DNA of 64,000 nucleotides from Flavobacteriales bacterium (GCA_016721825.1 JADKHI010000006.1:750083-814082), one strand, 5' to 3'. Shown: positions 25,704 to 34,597, counted from the first letter of the stretch. The notes: generated by a model not told the origin, from the sequence alone. A program made the numbers and translations.

Positions 25704-27273
25704 GCGCACTGATCTTCCGCGGCGCGGCGAAGACAAGCAACGCATAGTACAGCGCGAAGAAGGTCGCTCCGGCCTGGGTCTCCACGGTATCATCGGTCAG
25801 GCAGGAGAAGCCGAACAGGATGGCCCAAGCGATGAAGAGCGGGTCACGCCAGGCACCGAGCTTCCATGCGGGCCAACACCAGCTGAAGAGCGACCACAGC
25901 AGGCCGAACACACCGAAGCTGATGAACAGCGTGAGGTATTCGTTGTGCGCACGCAAGCGCCATTCGGGCAGCAAGGTGCTGTGCATGCGTTCGTATTGTG
26001 CGGCAAAGGCCGGGCGTGTATCACCCGTACCCACACCAGCGAGCCAATGGTCCTTCGCAATGGCCCAGCCGGCCTTCAGGAACTCCAGGCGCATGGTCAC
26101 CGAATGACCGTTGGCGTCGCCATAGGCACGGTAGCGTTCCCATTCCATCATGACCTCATCGAAACGTGCGCGCAACCGCGAGCCTTGACCCTGTAGACTG
26201 GCCGTGCCTTCTTCGATCGCCCTGACCTCCGCATCGGTCAAGTTCATCACCGCCACACTGTCTTTGCGCAGGCCCTTGGAGGTCAGGTAACGGGCGAGGG
26301 TTCCATAGAGCGGATCACCCCGTCCATCATCCGCCTTGAACGGCACTTGGCTGCGGCGCTCCCAGGTGCGCGCGAGCTCACCCCAGGCCACATAGGTCCA
26401 TACGTGCTGGCCGTTCTCGGTCTGCGGATTGGTGAGGTCATGATCGTATCGCTCTCCTCCGGCCGTCACCTCCGCTTTCGCATCCAAGGTCCGATCAGGG
26501 AGCCGGTACCGCACGGTGATCTCCACCGCAAGCCAACCCAACGCAAGGGTCGGGACCAGCACCAAGGTCGCGCGTGCAGCGACCCTCCAGCGCAGGCGCC
26601 AGCGTGTTGCTTCACGCCATACGAGCACCGCAAGGATGATCACGAGCATGGCGCTGGCCTGCAGGCTGCCCAGCTTTCCGATGAAGGTCCAGGACCAGAT
26701 GGCTGCAGCGATATGCAAGCCTTTCCACATGATCGAAGCTTGCGGATAATACACGACGAACACCGCCACCGCGAAGGCGAGCAAGAGCGCTAAGCGGATA
26801 TGGCTGATGAAGTGCGAGAGCGCACGATAGTCAGCATCGGGTGGAGCGAGGAAGGCACAGGCGAAGGTGCTGGCCACAACGCTCCATGCACCTAACAGCA
26901 GGATGGTGCGCAGCTCATCGGTCCGCAAGCGTGGCGATCCACCGAGGATCACACCGAACACCAGCACAGGCGCCAGGATCCGGCACAGGTCGAGACCCCA
27001 TTCCATGTCCTCGGTCCACAACAGGCCCGATCCGTTCAAAGCCAGAAAGGAGAGGAAGACCAGCACGGGGCCGGAGGAGAACGCCCGCTTGAAACGGCCT
27101 GCGAGGTCTTTGCGCACGAGACCTTCCACCAGCCAATTCGCAGCAAGCAGCATCTGGGCGATGCTAAGGAAGGCCGTGGACCACGGTAGCATGATCACCG
27201 CCAAGGCCAGCGCCCCGAGGTGCACCCACTGAAAAGCGTCACGGGAGGTGTTCACACCGACGGTAACGCGCAC
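25651..27273 (-). CDS. O-antigen ligase family (WaaL/Wzy_C) membrane protein
   Basis: Polytopic membrane protein of 540 aa with about ten to twelve helices and a large periplasmic loop (about 265-395), the topology of O-antigen ligases and polymerases. The conserved Wzy_C segment is visible in the second half (RLEFLKAGWAIAKDHWLAG, GVGTGD, RAHNEYLTLFISFGVFG). It would transfer O-chains onto lipid A-core at the periplasmic face, matching the two LPS glycosyltransferases beside it. The long Asp/Arg-rich periplasmic loop is larger than usual. Its last 17 codons are antisense to the end of the GT9 gene. Confidence 0.88.
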   Translation of the reverse strand: MRVTVGVNTSRDAFQWVHLGALALAVIMLPWSTAFLSIAQMLLAANWLVEGLVRKDLAGRFKRAFSSGPVLVFLSFLALNGSGLLWTEDMEWGLDLCRILAPVLVFGVILGGSPRLRTDELRTILLLGAWSVVASTFACAFLAPPDADYRALSHFISHIRLALLLAFAVAVFVVYYPQASIMWKGLHIAAAIWSWTFIGKLGSLQASAMLVIILAVLVWREATRWRLRWRVAARATLVLVPTLALGWLAVEITVRYRLPDRTLDAKAEVTAGGERYDHDLTNPQTENGQHVWTYVAWGELARTWERRSQVPFKADDGRGDPLYGTLARYLTSKGLRKDSVAVMNLTDAEVRAIEEGTASLQGQGSRLRARFDEVMMEWERYRAYGDANGHSVTMRLEFLKAGWAIAKDHWLAGVGTGDTRPAFAAQYERMHSTLLPEWRLRAHNEYLTLFISFGVFGLLWSLFSWCWPAWKLGAWRDPLFIAWAILFGFSCLTDDTVETQAGATFFALYYALLVFAAPRKISALNEAPPTRPAPGAARSV

Positions 27274-27282
27274 TGCTGTCGG

Positions 27283-28956
27283 TTATTGGCCCTTGACGGA
27301 GCCGCTGAGAATACCGGTGAGCGTGCCGTTGTTCAGCACTTCCAGCGCCTTCTTCACATAGGGGTCGTCGTTCAACGAAGCCACGTAACGGCCGGTCTGG
27401 AAGTAGTAACGGGCCACGATCTCGTTCTTCAACACCTCTTCGATGTCCTTGCGGAACAGCTTCAGGTCTTCAGTGCGGTCGGGCGCGAGCTCCTTCTCCA
27501 GGGCATCGATGGCGGTCTTGGAGTGGTCGTAGTAGCGCTCCTTCTTGGCCGCGTCCACGAGCTCCTTCAGCTTCTCCATGCTCTCGGTGTCGTAGTCGTA
27601 CTGCTTGTCCTTCGTGTATGCGAGGAAGTCCTGGTAAATGGCCTCGGTGATGGTGAAGGTGGCGGCAGGCGGGATGCTGTCGTGGGTCCTGCGGTAGTGG
27701 TTGGCGTAGTCGTAGAAGATGTCCGCCGTGTAAAGGCCACCCACCACCTTGGGCAGTTCGGGCTCCTCCACCTTCACATCGGGTTGGATACCACGGCCAT
27801 CGAACACCGGGCGACCGTTGCGGGTCTTGAAGGCCTTGAGGGTGCTGTCAGCGAACACGATGGCCTTGCCGATGCTGTCGCGGTGCGAGTAATCGAGCTT
27901 CTGGATGCAGCGGCCGCTGGGGATGTAGTACTTGGCCACGGTCACCTTCAGCTTGCTGTTGTAGTAGAGGTCACGCGTCTGCTGGACGAGGCCTTTCCCG
28001 TAGGTACGCTCCCCGATGATCACGGCACGGTCCAGGTCCTGCAATGCACCGCTCACGATCTCGCTGGCGCTGGCGCTTCCTTCGTCCACCAACACCACCA
28101 AGGGGATCGCGGCGTCAAGCGGCTCGCTCAAGGTCTTGTAGGGTTTGTCCCATTCGGCGATCTTGCCCTTGGTCTCCACCACGAGCTCGTTCTTCGCTAC
28201 GAAGAAGTTGACGATGTTAACGGCTTCGCGCAGTAGGCCTCCGCCATTGCCGCGCAGGTCGAAGATGATCTTCTCGGCACCTTGGTCCTTCAGCTCCTTG
28301 ATCGCCGTACGCACTTCCTGGCCCGCGGTCTGGGTGAAGCTGTTCAGCTTGAAGTAGCCGACCTTGTTCGCCGGATCGATCATGCCCTTGTACGGAACAT
28401 CGGGGATCTTGATCTCTTCACGCGTGAGGGTGTAGAGCTTCGGTTCGGCCTGATCGCGACGGGCAAGCACTTTCACGGCGGTGCCGGCCTGGCCCTTCAA
28501 CAATTTGCTCACTTCTTCGGTATCCATACCACCGACCACGCGTCCGTCGATCTCGATGAGCTCATCACCCGCGAGCAGCCCGGCCTTCATGGCAGGGTAG
28601 CCTTCGTAAGGTTCGCTCACCTGCATGGTGTTGCCCTTCTTCTTGATCAGCGCGCCGATGCCTCCATACTGGCCGGTGGTCATGAAGCGGTAATCCTCCA
28701 TCTGGCTTTCCGGGATGTACTCGGTGTACGGGTCCAGGCTCTCCAACATGGCGTCGATGCCGGTCTTCATCAGCTCACCGGGCTTGGTGTCGTCAACGTA
28801 GTAGATGTTGAGCTCCTTGTAGAGCTCATTGAAGATCTCCAGGTTCTTGCTGATCTCGAAGAAGCTGTCGCCAGCGGCGATGCCGAGCGCACCCCCTGCC
28901 GAAATGAGGCCGGTGACGGTCCAGAGCTTCCAGGAGCGGAGGTTCATACGTGCCAT
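27283..28956 (-). CDS. S41 family carboxy-terminal processing peptidase
   Basis: Envelope serine protease (CtpA/Prc type) of 557 aa. It has an N-terminal signal or anchor helix (KLWTVTGLISAGGALGIAAG), a PDZ domain (about 85-165; GGIGALIKKKG) and the S41 core with the nucleophile in VDEGSASASEI and the general base lysine in GERTYGKGLVQ. A helical C-terminal region of about 170 residues completes the family length. It degrades or trims periplasmic proteins. It stands with yidD, rnpA and hemD in one direction and is probably partly cotranscribed. A second, frame-damaged S41 gene lies at the right end of the window. An ATG three codons downstream is an alternative start. Confidence 0.95.
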   Translation of the reverse strand: MARMNLRSWKLWTVTGLISAGGALGIAAGDSFFEISKNLEIFNELYKELNIYYVDDTKPGELMKTGIDAMLESLDPYTEYIPESQMEDYRFMTTGQYGGIGALIKKKGNTMQVSEPYEGYPAMKAGLLAGDELIEIDGRVVGGMDTEEVSKLLKGQAGTAVKVLARRDQAEPKLYTLTREEIKIPDVPYKGMIDPANKVGYFKLNSFTQTAGQEVRTAIKELKDQGAEKIIFDLRGNGGGLLREAVNIVNFFVAKNELVVETKGKIAEWDKPYKTLSEPLDAAIPLVVLVDEGSASASEIVSGALQDLDRAVIIGERTYGKGLVQQTRDLYYNSKLKVTVAKYYIPSGRCIQKLDYSHRDSIGKAIVFADSTLKAFKTRNGRPVFDGRGIQPDVKVEEPELPKVVGGLYTADIFYDYANHYRRTHDSIPPAATFTITEAIYQDFLAYTKDKQYDYDTESMEKLKELVDAAKKERYYDHSKTAIDALEKELAPDRTEDLKLFRKDIEEVLKNEIVARYYFQTGRYVASLNDDPYVKKALEVLNNGTLTGILSGSVKGQ

Positions 28957-28990
28957 GATCGTTCGATTTTTGGGCGAAGGGTGTACGCCC

Positions 28991-29212
28991 TTACGGGACG
29001 GGGTCGTAACCGTGTCCGCCCCATGGGTGACAAGATAAGATGCGCTTCAGGGTGAGCCAGCCACCGCGCCAGGGGCCATGTTTCCGCAGGGCCTGCACAC
29101 CGTATTCGCTGCAGCTCGGCGTGTAGCGGCAGGCGCCCGGCAGTATGGGCGAAAGGATGTACTGGTACAGCTTCACCAGCGCGACCATGAGCTTAGTGAG
29201 CAGGTTGGACAT
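28991..29212 (-). CDS. yidD: membrane protein insertion efficiency factor YidD
   Basis: Small amphipathic protein of 73 aa at the inner membrane that assists YidC-dependent insertion. The whole family signature is visible: LYQYILSPILPGACRYTPSC and SEYGVQALRKHGPWRGGW, with HPWGGHGYDPV at the end. The ATG at 29212 was chosen for family length; its first 20 nt overlap the end of rnpA, as is common for this pair. Confidence 0.94.
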   Translation of the reverse strand: MSNLLTKLMVALVKLYQYILSPILPGACRYTPSCSEYGVQALRKHGPWRGGWLTLKRILSCHPWGGHGYDPVP

Positions 29213-29597
29213 GCTCAAGGATCCAACGATCGATGGACCGGGATATTTTCTGCTGGGTGAGCTCAAAGGGCGGGCAGGTGCGGCCCTGGTAAACGACGAG
29301 CCATGCGCACTGAACGTTGGCCGCACGCAAGGTCTCTTGCCAGCGCAGCTTGTTCAAGCGGAAGGCCTCGCGCATGCGGCGGCGGGTGCGGTTGCGGTCC
29401 ACGGCGCGGGGCAGAAAGCGCTTGGGCACCGCGAAGGCGATCTGGGCGGGCACGGGGCTTTCGAGTGTCATCACCTTACCGATCAAGCGGAAAGGCGCCT
29501 CGTTCACGGCCCGGCCGGTGGCCAGCAGGTCCTTGATCACCGTGCGGCTACAGAGGCGCTCCGCTTTGCGAAAGGTAGCGCGCGGTGCCTCGGACAT
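29193..29597 (-). CDS. rnpA: ribonuclease P protein component
   Basis: Protein subunit of RNase P, 134 aa, which helps the catalytic RNA remove 5' leaders of pre-tRNAs. The family marker RNRTRRRMREAFR (RNR motif) is near residue 65, preceded by IAFAVPKRFLPRAVDRN, and the N-terminus FRKAERLCSRTVI is typical. The start MSEAPRATFRK fits family length better than the ATG ten codons upstream. It overlaps yidD by 20 nt. Confidence 0.95.
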   Translation of the reverse strand: MSEAPRATFRKAERLCSRTVIKDLLATGRAVNEAPFRLIGKVMTLESPVPAQIAFAVPKRFLPRAVDRNRTRRRMREAFRLNKLRWQETLRAANVQCAWLVVYQGRTCPPFELTQQKISRSIDRWILEHVQPAH

Positions 29598-29654
29598 GGG
29601 GGTGTGATGGATCGGACGGTGAACCAAGTGACCCGCGGTTGGGCGGGCCGGGGA

Positions 29655-30413
29655 TCACTTCTTGCGGGCCTCCTTGGCGGCGCGCTTCAGGTACAGCTCG
29701 ATGGCACCGGTCATGCTGGGAGCCTCGGGCAGCGGGGCTTCAATGTTCAGCTCCAATCCAGCCTCGCGCACGGCCTTGGCCGTGGTGGGACCGAACGCAG
29801 CGATCACCACGCCGTTCTGCTTGAACTTGGGGAAGTTCTTCTTCAGGCTCTCGATGCCGCCGGGGCTGAAGAACACCAGCATGTCGTACGCCAGGTTCTT
29901 GATGTCGCTGAGGTCGCTGGCCACCGTGCGGTAGAACACCGCGTTGGTGTACTTCACGCCGGCCTTATCCAGCAGCGCGGGGATCTCCTGCTTCTGGATG
30001 TCGCTACAGGGCACTAGGTAGGTCTCGTCCTTGTGCTTCTTGATCACGTCCATCAGGTCGGCGAAGCTCTGCTTGCCGATGAAGACCTTGCGCTTGCGGT
30101 ACACGATGTACTTCTGCACGTAGTAGGCCACGCTCTCGCTCACGCAGAAGTACTTCAAGGACTCAGGCACCGTGAGGCGCAGTTCCTTGCACATGCGGAA
30201 GAAATGGTCCACCGAATTCCGGCTCGTGAGCACCACGGCCGTGTGGTCCAGGATGTTCACACGCTCCTGACGGAACTCCTGTCCGGGCACCGCCTCGATC
30301 TTGATGAAGGGCCTGAAATCGATCTTCAGCGCGAACTTCTTCGCCAGCTCGACGTACGGGTTCTTCTCGTCCGTGGGTTCCGGTTGCGAAACGAGTATGG
30401 TCTTGATCTTCAA
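29655..30413 (-). CDS. hemD: uroporphyrinogen-III synthase (stand-alone)
   Basis: HemD-family enzyme of 252 aa, which cyclises hydroxymethylbilane into uroporphyrinogen III. It has the two-domain alternating alpha/beta pattern with VVLTSRNSVDHFF near residue 60, VFFSPGGIESLKKNF near 180 and AFGPTTAKAVREAG near 205, which are the family marks. It lies far from the hem operon at 34.6-38.4 kb, which has its own HemD-like domain fused to HemC, so the window encodes two candidates for the same step. It is adjacent to rnpA and a DUF4271 gene; the gaps of 35-57 nt suggest one transcript. Confidence 0.92.
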   Translation of the reverse strand: MKIKTILVSQPEPTDEKNPYVELAKKFALKIDFRPFIKIEAVPGQEFRQERVNILDHTAVVLTSRNSVDHFFRMCKELRLTVPESLKYFCVSESVAYYVQKYIVYRKRKVFIGKQSFADLMDVIKKHKDETYLVPCSDIQKQEIPALLDKAGVKYTNAVFYRTVASDLSDIKNLAYDMLVFFSPGGIESLKKNFPKFKQNGVVIAAFGPTTAKAVREAGLELNIEAPLPEAPSMTGAIELYLKRAAKEARKK

Positions 30414-30447
30414 GGCCGCTCGGCTTAAGAGATGATGAGCAAGGGGA

Positions 30448-31104
30448 TCAGTGCGTTGCCGAGTGGATCGCTATTGCCACCGGTACGATTTCGGCGGTGC
30501 AAAGGTAAAGGAAAACGTGGCGCAGCGGCACCCCCTCACCCACCCCGATCAGGACGGCCCGGAACCAGCGGTACAGCACCGACAACGCCACCACCGCCCC
30601 CCCCAGCGGCAACAGTGCGAAGCGCAGCCCAGGTCGGTAGGCGACCAACATCACCACCGGCAGCAGTACCACGCCCAGCACGATGGTGATCAGCAGCATG
30701 GTGTAGAGGTACTCCATCAACCCCCCGTCGGACCGGAATAGCACGCCCACGAGGTTCAACAGCAGCACCTGCGCGATCAAGGCGATCACCACGAACAGGA
30801 GGGAACGCCCGAAGAGCAAGAGGCCGGAGCTGGGCACCCCGCTCACCACCGCTACTTGGTAGGCGAACAGGGCCAGCAGCACCATAGCGGCAACGATCAG
30901 CCCGATCAGCGTACGGTCCTGCGGGTCCACGTCCTCGCGCAACACCTGCTTGCCCAGACGCAGGGTGAACATGGAACCCCACAAAAGGCGCCACTTCTTC
31001 GGCGAGGCCACGTTGGTGTAGGCCAAGAGCACGAACACCAGCAGCAGGATGCCTGTTACCCAGTCGGCGCTGAGCGGGTCGTTGATGCGGAGCGTGCCTT
31101 CCAT
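30448..31104 (-). CDS. DUF4271 membrane protein
   Basis: Membrane protein of 218 aa with about six hydrophobic helices, matching DUF4271, a Bacteroidota family usually found just upstream of hemD. Visible marks are an N-terminal DPLSADWVTGILLL helix, the soluble GSMFTLRLGKQVLREDVDP loop and a C-terminal block FRAVLIGVGEGVPLRHVFLYLCTAEIVP, the most conserved part. The function is unknown; the fixed pairing with hemD suggests a link to haem or envelope biogenesis. The start at 31104 is supported by the TACTTTTG box 15 nt upstream. Confidence 0.88.
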   Translation of the reverse strand: MEGTLRINDPLSADWVTGILLLVFVLLAYTNVASPKKWRLLWGSMFTLRLGKQVLREDVDPQDRTLIGLIVAAMVLLALFAYQVAVVSGVPSSGLLLFGRSLLFVVIALIAQVLLLNLVGVLFRSDGGLMEYLYTMLLITIVLGVVLLPVVMLVAYRPGLRFALLPLGGAVVALSVLYRWFRAVLIGVGEGVPLRHVFLYLCTAEIVPVAIAIHSATH

Positions 31105-31119
31105 GGTGGACAACCGCCG

Positions 31120-31127
31120 CAAAAGTA
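31120..31127 (-). promoter_or_regulatory. -7 promoter box TACTTTTG for DUF4271-hemD-rnpA-yidD
   Basis: Perfect TAnnTTTG on the minus strand, 15 nt before the DUF4271 ATG. It is back to back with the box at 31164-31171 in a 100-nt divergent region. Confidence 0.65.
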
Positions 31128-31163
31128 GACCCCTGCACCACCCACGCAGCCTTGTGACATTCC

Positions 31164-31171
31164 TACTTTTG
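31164..31171 (+). promoter_or_regulatory. -7 promoter box TACTTTTG for glutaryl-CoA dehydrogenase
   Basis: Perfect TAnnTTTG, 33 nt before the ATG at 31205. The other half of the divergent promoter pair. Confidence 0.6.
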
Positions 31172-31204
31172 CACCGCTTTTCAGGAACTTCGGAACACAC
31201 CCCA

Positions 31205-32416
31205 ATGAGCACGACCACCACCCAGAAGAAGGCCGCCACGGACCTCTACCAAGCACACGACCACTACTTGGTGGACGAGCTGCTCACGGAGGAGCACAAG
31301 CTGATACGCGACACCGCGCGCAAGCACGTCAGCACGCACCTGAAGCCCATCATCGAGGAGCGTTTTGAGAAGTCCTTCTTCAGCCCCGACATCATTCCCG
31401 GCCTGGCCGAGATCGGTGCCTTCGGTCCGATGGTGCCCGTGGAATATGGCGGCATGGGCCTGGACCAGATCAGCTACGGCCTGATCATGCAGGAGATCGA
31501 GCGCTGCGACAGCGGCCTGCGTTCCCTCTGCAGCGTGCAGGGCTCGTTGGTGATGTACCCCATTTGGAAGTATGGCAGCGAAGAACAAAAGATGAAGTGG
31601 CTCCCCCAGCTCGCGGCCGGCACCAAGATCGGCTGCTTCGGCCTCACCGAGCCCGACCACGGCAGCAACCCCGGCGGCATGGTCACCACCTTCCAGGACA
31701 AGGGCGACCACTACCTGCTGAACGGCGCCAAGATGTGGATCAGCAACAGCCCGCTGGCGGACATCGCCGTGGTGTGGGCCAAGGCCGAGAACACCGAAGG
31801 CCGCATCCATGGCCTGATCGTGGAGCGTGGCATGGAAGGCTTCACCACCCCGACCACGCACGGCAAGCTCAGCCTGCGTGCCAGCCCCACCGGTGAGCTT
31901 GTGTTCGACAACGTGAAGGTGCCCAAAGCCAACCTGCTCCCCAACAAGAGCGGTCTCGGTGCGCCGCTCGGCTGCTTGGACAGCGCCCGCTATGGCATCG
32001 CTTGGGGAACCTTGGGCGTGGCCATGGAGTGTTACGATGTGGCTCTCCGCTACAGCCAGCAGCGCATCCAGTTCGGCAAGCCCATCGGCCAGTTCCAGCT
32101 CACGCAGAAGAAGCTCGCTGAAATGATCACGGAGATCACCAAGGCCCAGCTGCTCACGTGGCGCCTCGGTGTGCTGCGCAATGAAGGCCGCGCCACCACC
32201 GCACAGATCAGCATGGCCAAGCGCAACAACGTGGCCCTGGCCATGAGCGTGGCACGCGAGGCACGCCAGATCCTCGGCGGCATGGGCATTACGAACGAGT
32301 ACCCGATCATGCGCCACATGATGAACCTCGAAAGCGTGGTGACCTACGAAGGCACGCACGACATCCACCTGCTGATCACCGGCATGGAGGTGACCGGGCT
32401 GGCGGCGTTCAAGTAA
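31205..32416 (+). CDS. acyl-CoA dehydrogenase, glutaryl-CoA dehydrogenase type
   Basis: FAD-dependent acyl-CoA dehydrogenase of 403 aa. The active-site glutamate lies in VVTYEGTHDIHLL near the C-terminus, FGLTEPDHGSNPGG is the FAD-binding strand, and CSVQGSLVMYPIWKYGSEEQ is the segment characteristic of glutaryl-CoA dehydrogenases rather than general acyl-CoA dehydrogenases. It would oxidise and decarboxylate glutaryl-CoA to crotonyl-CoA in lysine/tryptophan degradation. It is a single-gene unit between a divergent promoter and a strong terminator. The frame is open from 31049, but that part spans the promoter. Confidence 0.93.
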   Translation: MSTTTTQKKAATDLYQAHDHYLVDELLTEEHKLIRDTARKHVSTHLKPIIEERFEKSFFSPDIIPGLAEIGAFGPMVPVEYGGMGLDQISYGLIMQEIERCDSGLRSLCSVQGSLVMYPIWKYGSEEQKMKWLPQLAAGTKIGCFGLTEPDHGSNPGGMVTTFQDKGDHYLLNGAKMWISNSPLADIAVVWAKAENTEGRIHGLIVERGMEGFTTPTTHGKLSLRASPTGELVFDNVKVPKANLLPNKSGLGAPLGCLDSARYGIAWGTLGVAMECYDVALRYSQQRIQFGKPIGQFQLTQKKLAEMITEITKAQLLTWRLGVLRNEGRATTAQISMAKRNNVALAMSVAREARQILGGMGITNEYPIMRHMMNLESVVTYEGTHDIHLLITGMEVTGLAAFK

Positions 32417-32422
32417 TCGCAG

Positions 32423-32490
32423 GGGCGACGTTCACGTCGCCCGAGAACTGATCTCGCTCAGGGTCTCCCAACAGGGGCCCTGAGCTTTTT
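32423..32490 (+). terminator. tandem hairpins with rho-independent terminator after glutaryl-CoA dehydrogenase
   Basis: First hairpin GGGCGACG (32423-32430) / CGTCGCCC (32435-32442). The terminator proper is GCTCAGGG (32456-32463) / CCCTGAGC (32478-32485) followed by TTTTT. Confidence 0.85.
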
Positions 32491-32563
32491 CGGCCCACCG
32501 CGCTCCACAACACCCTGTTCGTTCACAAAGCGATGGTTCTCATTCCTTGGCTGGAAGGACCGC

Positions 32564-32571
32564 TAGTTTCA
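32564..32571 (+). promoter_or_regulatory. -7 promoter box TAGTTTCA, 4 nt before small T9SS gene
   Basis: TAGTTTCA, CTTC, then ATG at 32576. It is a weaker match (two changes at the end), but the 4-nt spacing equals that of five other genes. Confidence 0.35.
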
Positions 32572-32575
32572 CTTC

Positions 32576-33190
32576 ATGAAGCCGCTTCGCACCCTTGCCG
32601 TATTCCTGAGCTTGGTCGCCTTCACCTGCCACGCATCGGCGCAGACCACGCTCACAACCTACTACGTGATCCCGCCTTCGAACGGCTGTGATGGCATTTG
32701 GGCCTTCGGTCCCTATTCCAGCCTGTGGAACAGTTGCTCGGGTCCCTACATGTGGCTCTTCGATCCGGTCGGTTGCGTGGACTCGGGACTTGGCCAACCA
32801 GTACCCCTGAACGTGGTGGGCGATACCGTCATCATGGACCTGTGCTCCCAACCCTGCGACTTTCTGTTCTACGCGGATACGGGCTTGTGCGCAGTGTGCA
32901 TCTGCGGGCCGCTCATTCCCACCAAGGTTCCCGGAACGGTAGTGGAAGGGTCCTTCTCCATCGCCCCTAACCCCGTTCCATCCAGCGCTCCCGTACTCGT
33001 GCTTAACACGGTCAACACGGGTACACACTACGTGCAAATGCTGGATCTCTCAGGACGGTCATTGCTTGTGCGGACAGTGAACGGTGGCCGCTCCGAACTG
33101 GACCTGAGCGGAATTCCTCCTGGCGGCTACCTGCTGTTGATCAGGGATGGAGCTGGACACCTGTCCACCCAGCGGTTCCAGGTCGAATAG
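32576..33190 (+). CDS. small secreted T9SS type A cargo, cysteine-rich
   Basis: Secreted protein of 204 aa with a signal peptide ending at ASAQ (about residue 23). The short mature domain (about 24-120) has eight cysteines in pairs (CDGIWAF, NSCSG, GCVD, LCSQPCDF, LCAVCICG), suggesting disulfides outside the cell. A type A sorting domain (SIAPNPVPSSAPVLVL to the end) occupies the C-terminal half. The cargo domain is not recognised. It is monocistronic. Confidence 0.85.
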   Translation: MKPLRTLAVFLSLVAFTCHASAQTTLTTYYVIPPSNGCDGIWAFGPYSSLWNSCSGPYMWLFDPVGCVDSGLGQPVPLNVVGDTVIMDLCSQPCDFLFYADTGLCAVCICGPLIPTKVPGTVVEGSFSIAPNPVPSSAPVLVLNTVNTGTHYVQMLDLSGRSLLVRTVNGGRSELDLSGIPPGGYLLLIRDGAGHLSTQRFQVE

Positions 33191-33200
33191 GTCTAACTGG

Positions 33201-33232
33201 AAAGACGAAACCCCGGCGGAGAGAGCCGGGGT
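33201..33232 (-). terminator. terminator between convergent genes
   Basis: Stem ACCCCGGC (33210-33217) / GCCGGGGT (33225-33232). Read on the minus strand it is followed by TTCGTCTTT, so it mainly serves the gene ending at 33286; the plus side lacks a T-run. Confidence 0.7.
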
Positions 33233-33285
33233 CCGCCTGACCGGACCAACGGGAGAGCCGCTGACCCGAAGCGCTCTTGAACGTC

Positions 33286-33795
33286 CTACTTATCCTCGGC
33301 CTCCTGGGTAAGGGCCACCATGCGTTCATCGTGGCGCACGCGCATCAAACCGGTACCGTTCACGAAGTGGATATAGCCCACGGGACCGAGGTAGGCCTGA
33401 TGCTTGCGTTCTTCGGTGGACTCCAGCACCACGTCGAACTTGACGGTCTTGTTCAGCTTGTTGGCTTGGGCGCTGATGAGGGCGTTCTTGGTGTCCACGA
33501 GCACTTCCTTGGTGAGGTAGCCAGGCTTGAGGAAGATGAGCCGGGCATGAGCGCCAACAGGTACTTTGAATTCAAAGCGACCGTTGCGCAACAGGACGGA
33601 ACGCAGGCACTGCTCCTCTTCCAGTTCCACGACCAAGATGGCATCCTCCAGGTCCGAGGTGTCAGCGTAGAGCCTACCGGTGATGGTCACTTCATCGTGG
33701 CTGGGAGGTGCGGCGGCAAAGAGGGACAGTCCTGCGAGCGCCATGATCGCCGCCAGGAGAGCGGCTTTGCAGGTGATATCGAGTTGCTTTTCCAT
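33286..33795 (-). CDS. exported protein with carboxypeptidase-regulatory-like domain
   Basis: Exported protein of 169 aa. The start MEKQLDITCKAALLAAIMAL begins a signal or membrane helix ending near FAAAPP. The following 80 residues look like a carboxypeptidase regulatory-like beta-sandwich (VTITGRLYADTSDLEDAILV, NGRFEFKVPVGAHARLIFLK, PGYLTKEV), common in Bacteroidota envelope proteins. The C-terminus is charged (VRHDERMVALTQEAEDK) with no sorting domain, so a periplasmic location is likely. The function is not known. It is followed by its own terminator. Confidence 0.8.
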   Translation of the reverse strand: MEKQLDITCKAALLAAIMALAGLSLFAAAPPSHDEVTITGRLYADTSDLEDAILVVELEEEQCLRSVLLRNGRFEFKVPVGAHARLIFLKPGYLTKEVLVDTKNALISAQANKLNKTVKFDVVLESTEERKHQAYLGPVGYIHFVNGTGLMRVRHDERMVALTQEAEDK

Positions 33796-33887
33796 GATCG
33801 GGGAGAGTTCCATACTTGACGGAACAAAACTCCCCACGGCACTTGCCCCCCACAATACCCACTAGAGGGTATTTTTCGGGGTGGCGA

Positions 33888-34529
33888 TCAGATCCAGCAG
33901 CGGTCGCGCGCGTACTTCACCAGCCCGGCCAAACTGCGTACGTTCAGCTTCGTCATCAAGTGTTTGCGGTGGGTCTTCACCGTGTCCACGCTGATGAACA
34001 GAGCCTTGGCGATCTCGTCGTTGGTGCGCTCTTGGGCCACCAGCCTGATGATCTCGCGTTCGCGCTCGGTAAGGCCGATGTACTCGCCGTCCATGCGTTT
34101 CTGGGTATGGTCATACCCATGGAGGGTGCTTTCCCGTGCGGCCGGGCTCAGGTAGGGCTGATCGTTCATGACCGCACGGATCGCGGTGATCAATTCCTCC
34201 TTTGAAGAGCCCTTCACGAGGTAACCTGAAGCCCCTTCGATGAGCATACTGTTCACGTACTCGATCTCGGTGAGCGCAGAATAGGCCAGCACCTTCACTG
34301 CAGGATGGTGCCTGCGCACTTCCCTCATGGTATCGATACCATCCCTGCCTGGAAGTGAGACCTCCATGAGGATCAGGTCCACCGGACCCTCCTCGAGCCT
34401 TTCAAGCACGGCCTGTCCGGTCCCGGCGTGTCCGACCACCTCCATCTCGGGAGCCTCGGACAACCAACTGCGCAGCCCGGCCGCAAGGATCTCAAGAGGG
34501 TCGGCGATGAGGATGCGCGTGGTGGACAT
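33888..34529 (-). CDS. NarL/FixJ family response regulator with altered phosphosite
   Basis: Two-domain regulator of 213 aa: receiver (1-120) and LuxR-type helix-turn-helix (about 150-205; LTEREREIIRLVAQERTNDE, SVDTVKTHRKHL). The phosphoacceptor aspartate is replaced by Glu56 (LILMEVSLPG), and the usual acidic pair after strand one is reduced to a single Asp10 (LIADPLEI). Ser84 and Lys106, the switch residues, are kept. The protein is therefore likely to act without phosphorylation, with Glu56 mimicking the active state, or to use another signal. No histidine kinase is adjacent. It is probably DNA-binding; its targets are unknown. Confidence 0.92.
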   Translation of the reverse strand: MSTTRILIADPLEILAAGLRSWLSEAPEMEVVGHAGTGQAVLERLEEGPVDLILMEVSLPGRDGIDTMREVRRHHPAVKVLAYSALTEIEYVNSMLIEGASGYLVKGSSKEELITAIRAVMNDQPYLSPAARESTLHGYDHTQKRMDGEYIGLTEREREIIRLVAQERTNDEIAKALFISVDTVKTHRKHLMTKLNVRSLAGLVKYARDRCWI

Positions 34530-34597
34530 GAGCTGGCTTCCTTACGAATATCGCGAAAAGCCCGCACGGAGCCAAGCCGATCGCGATGTCGAAGGAA

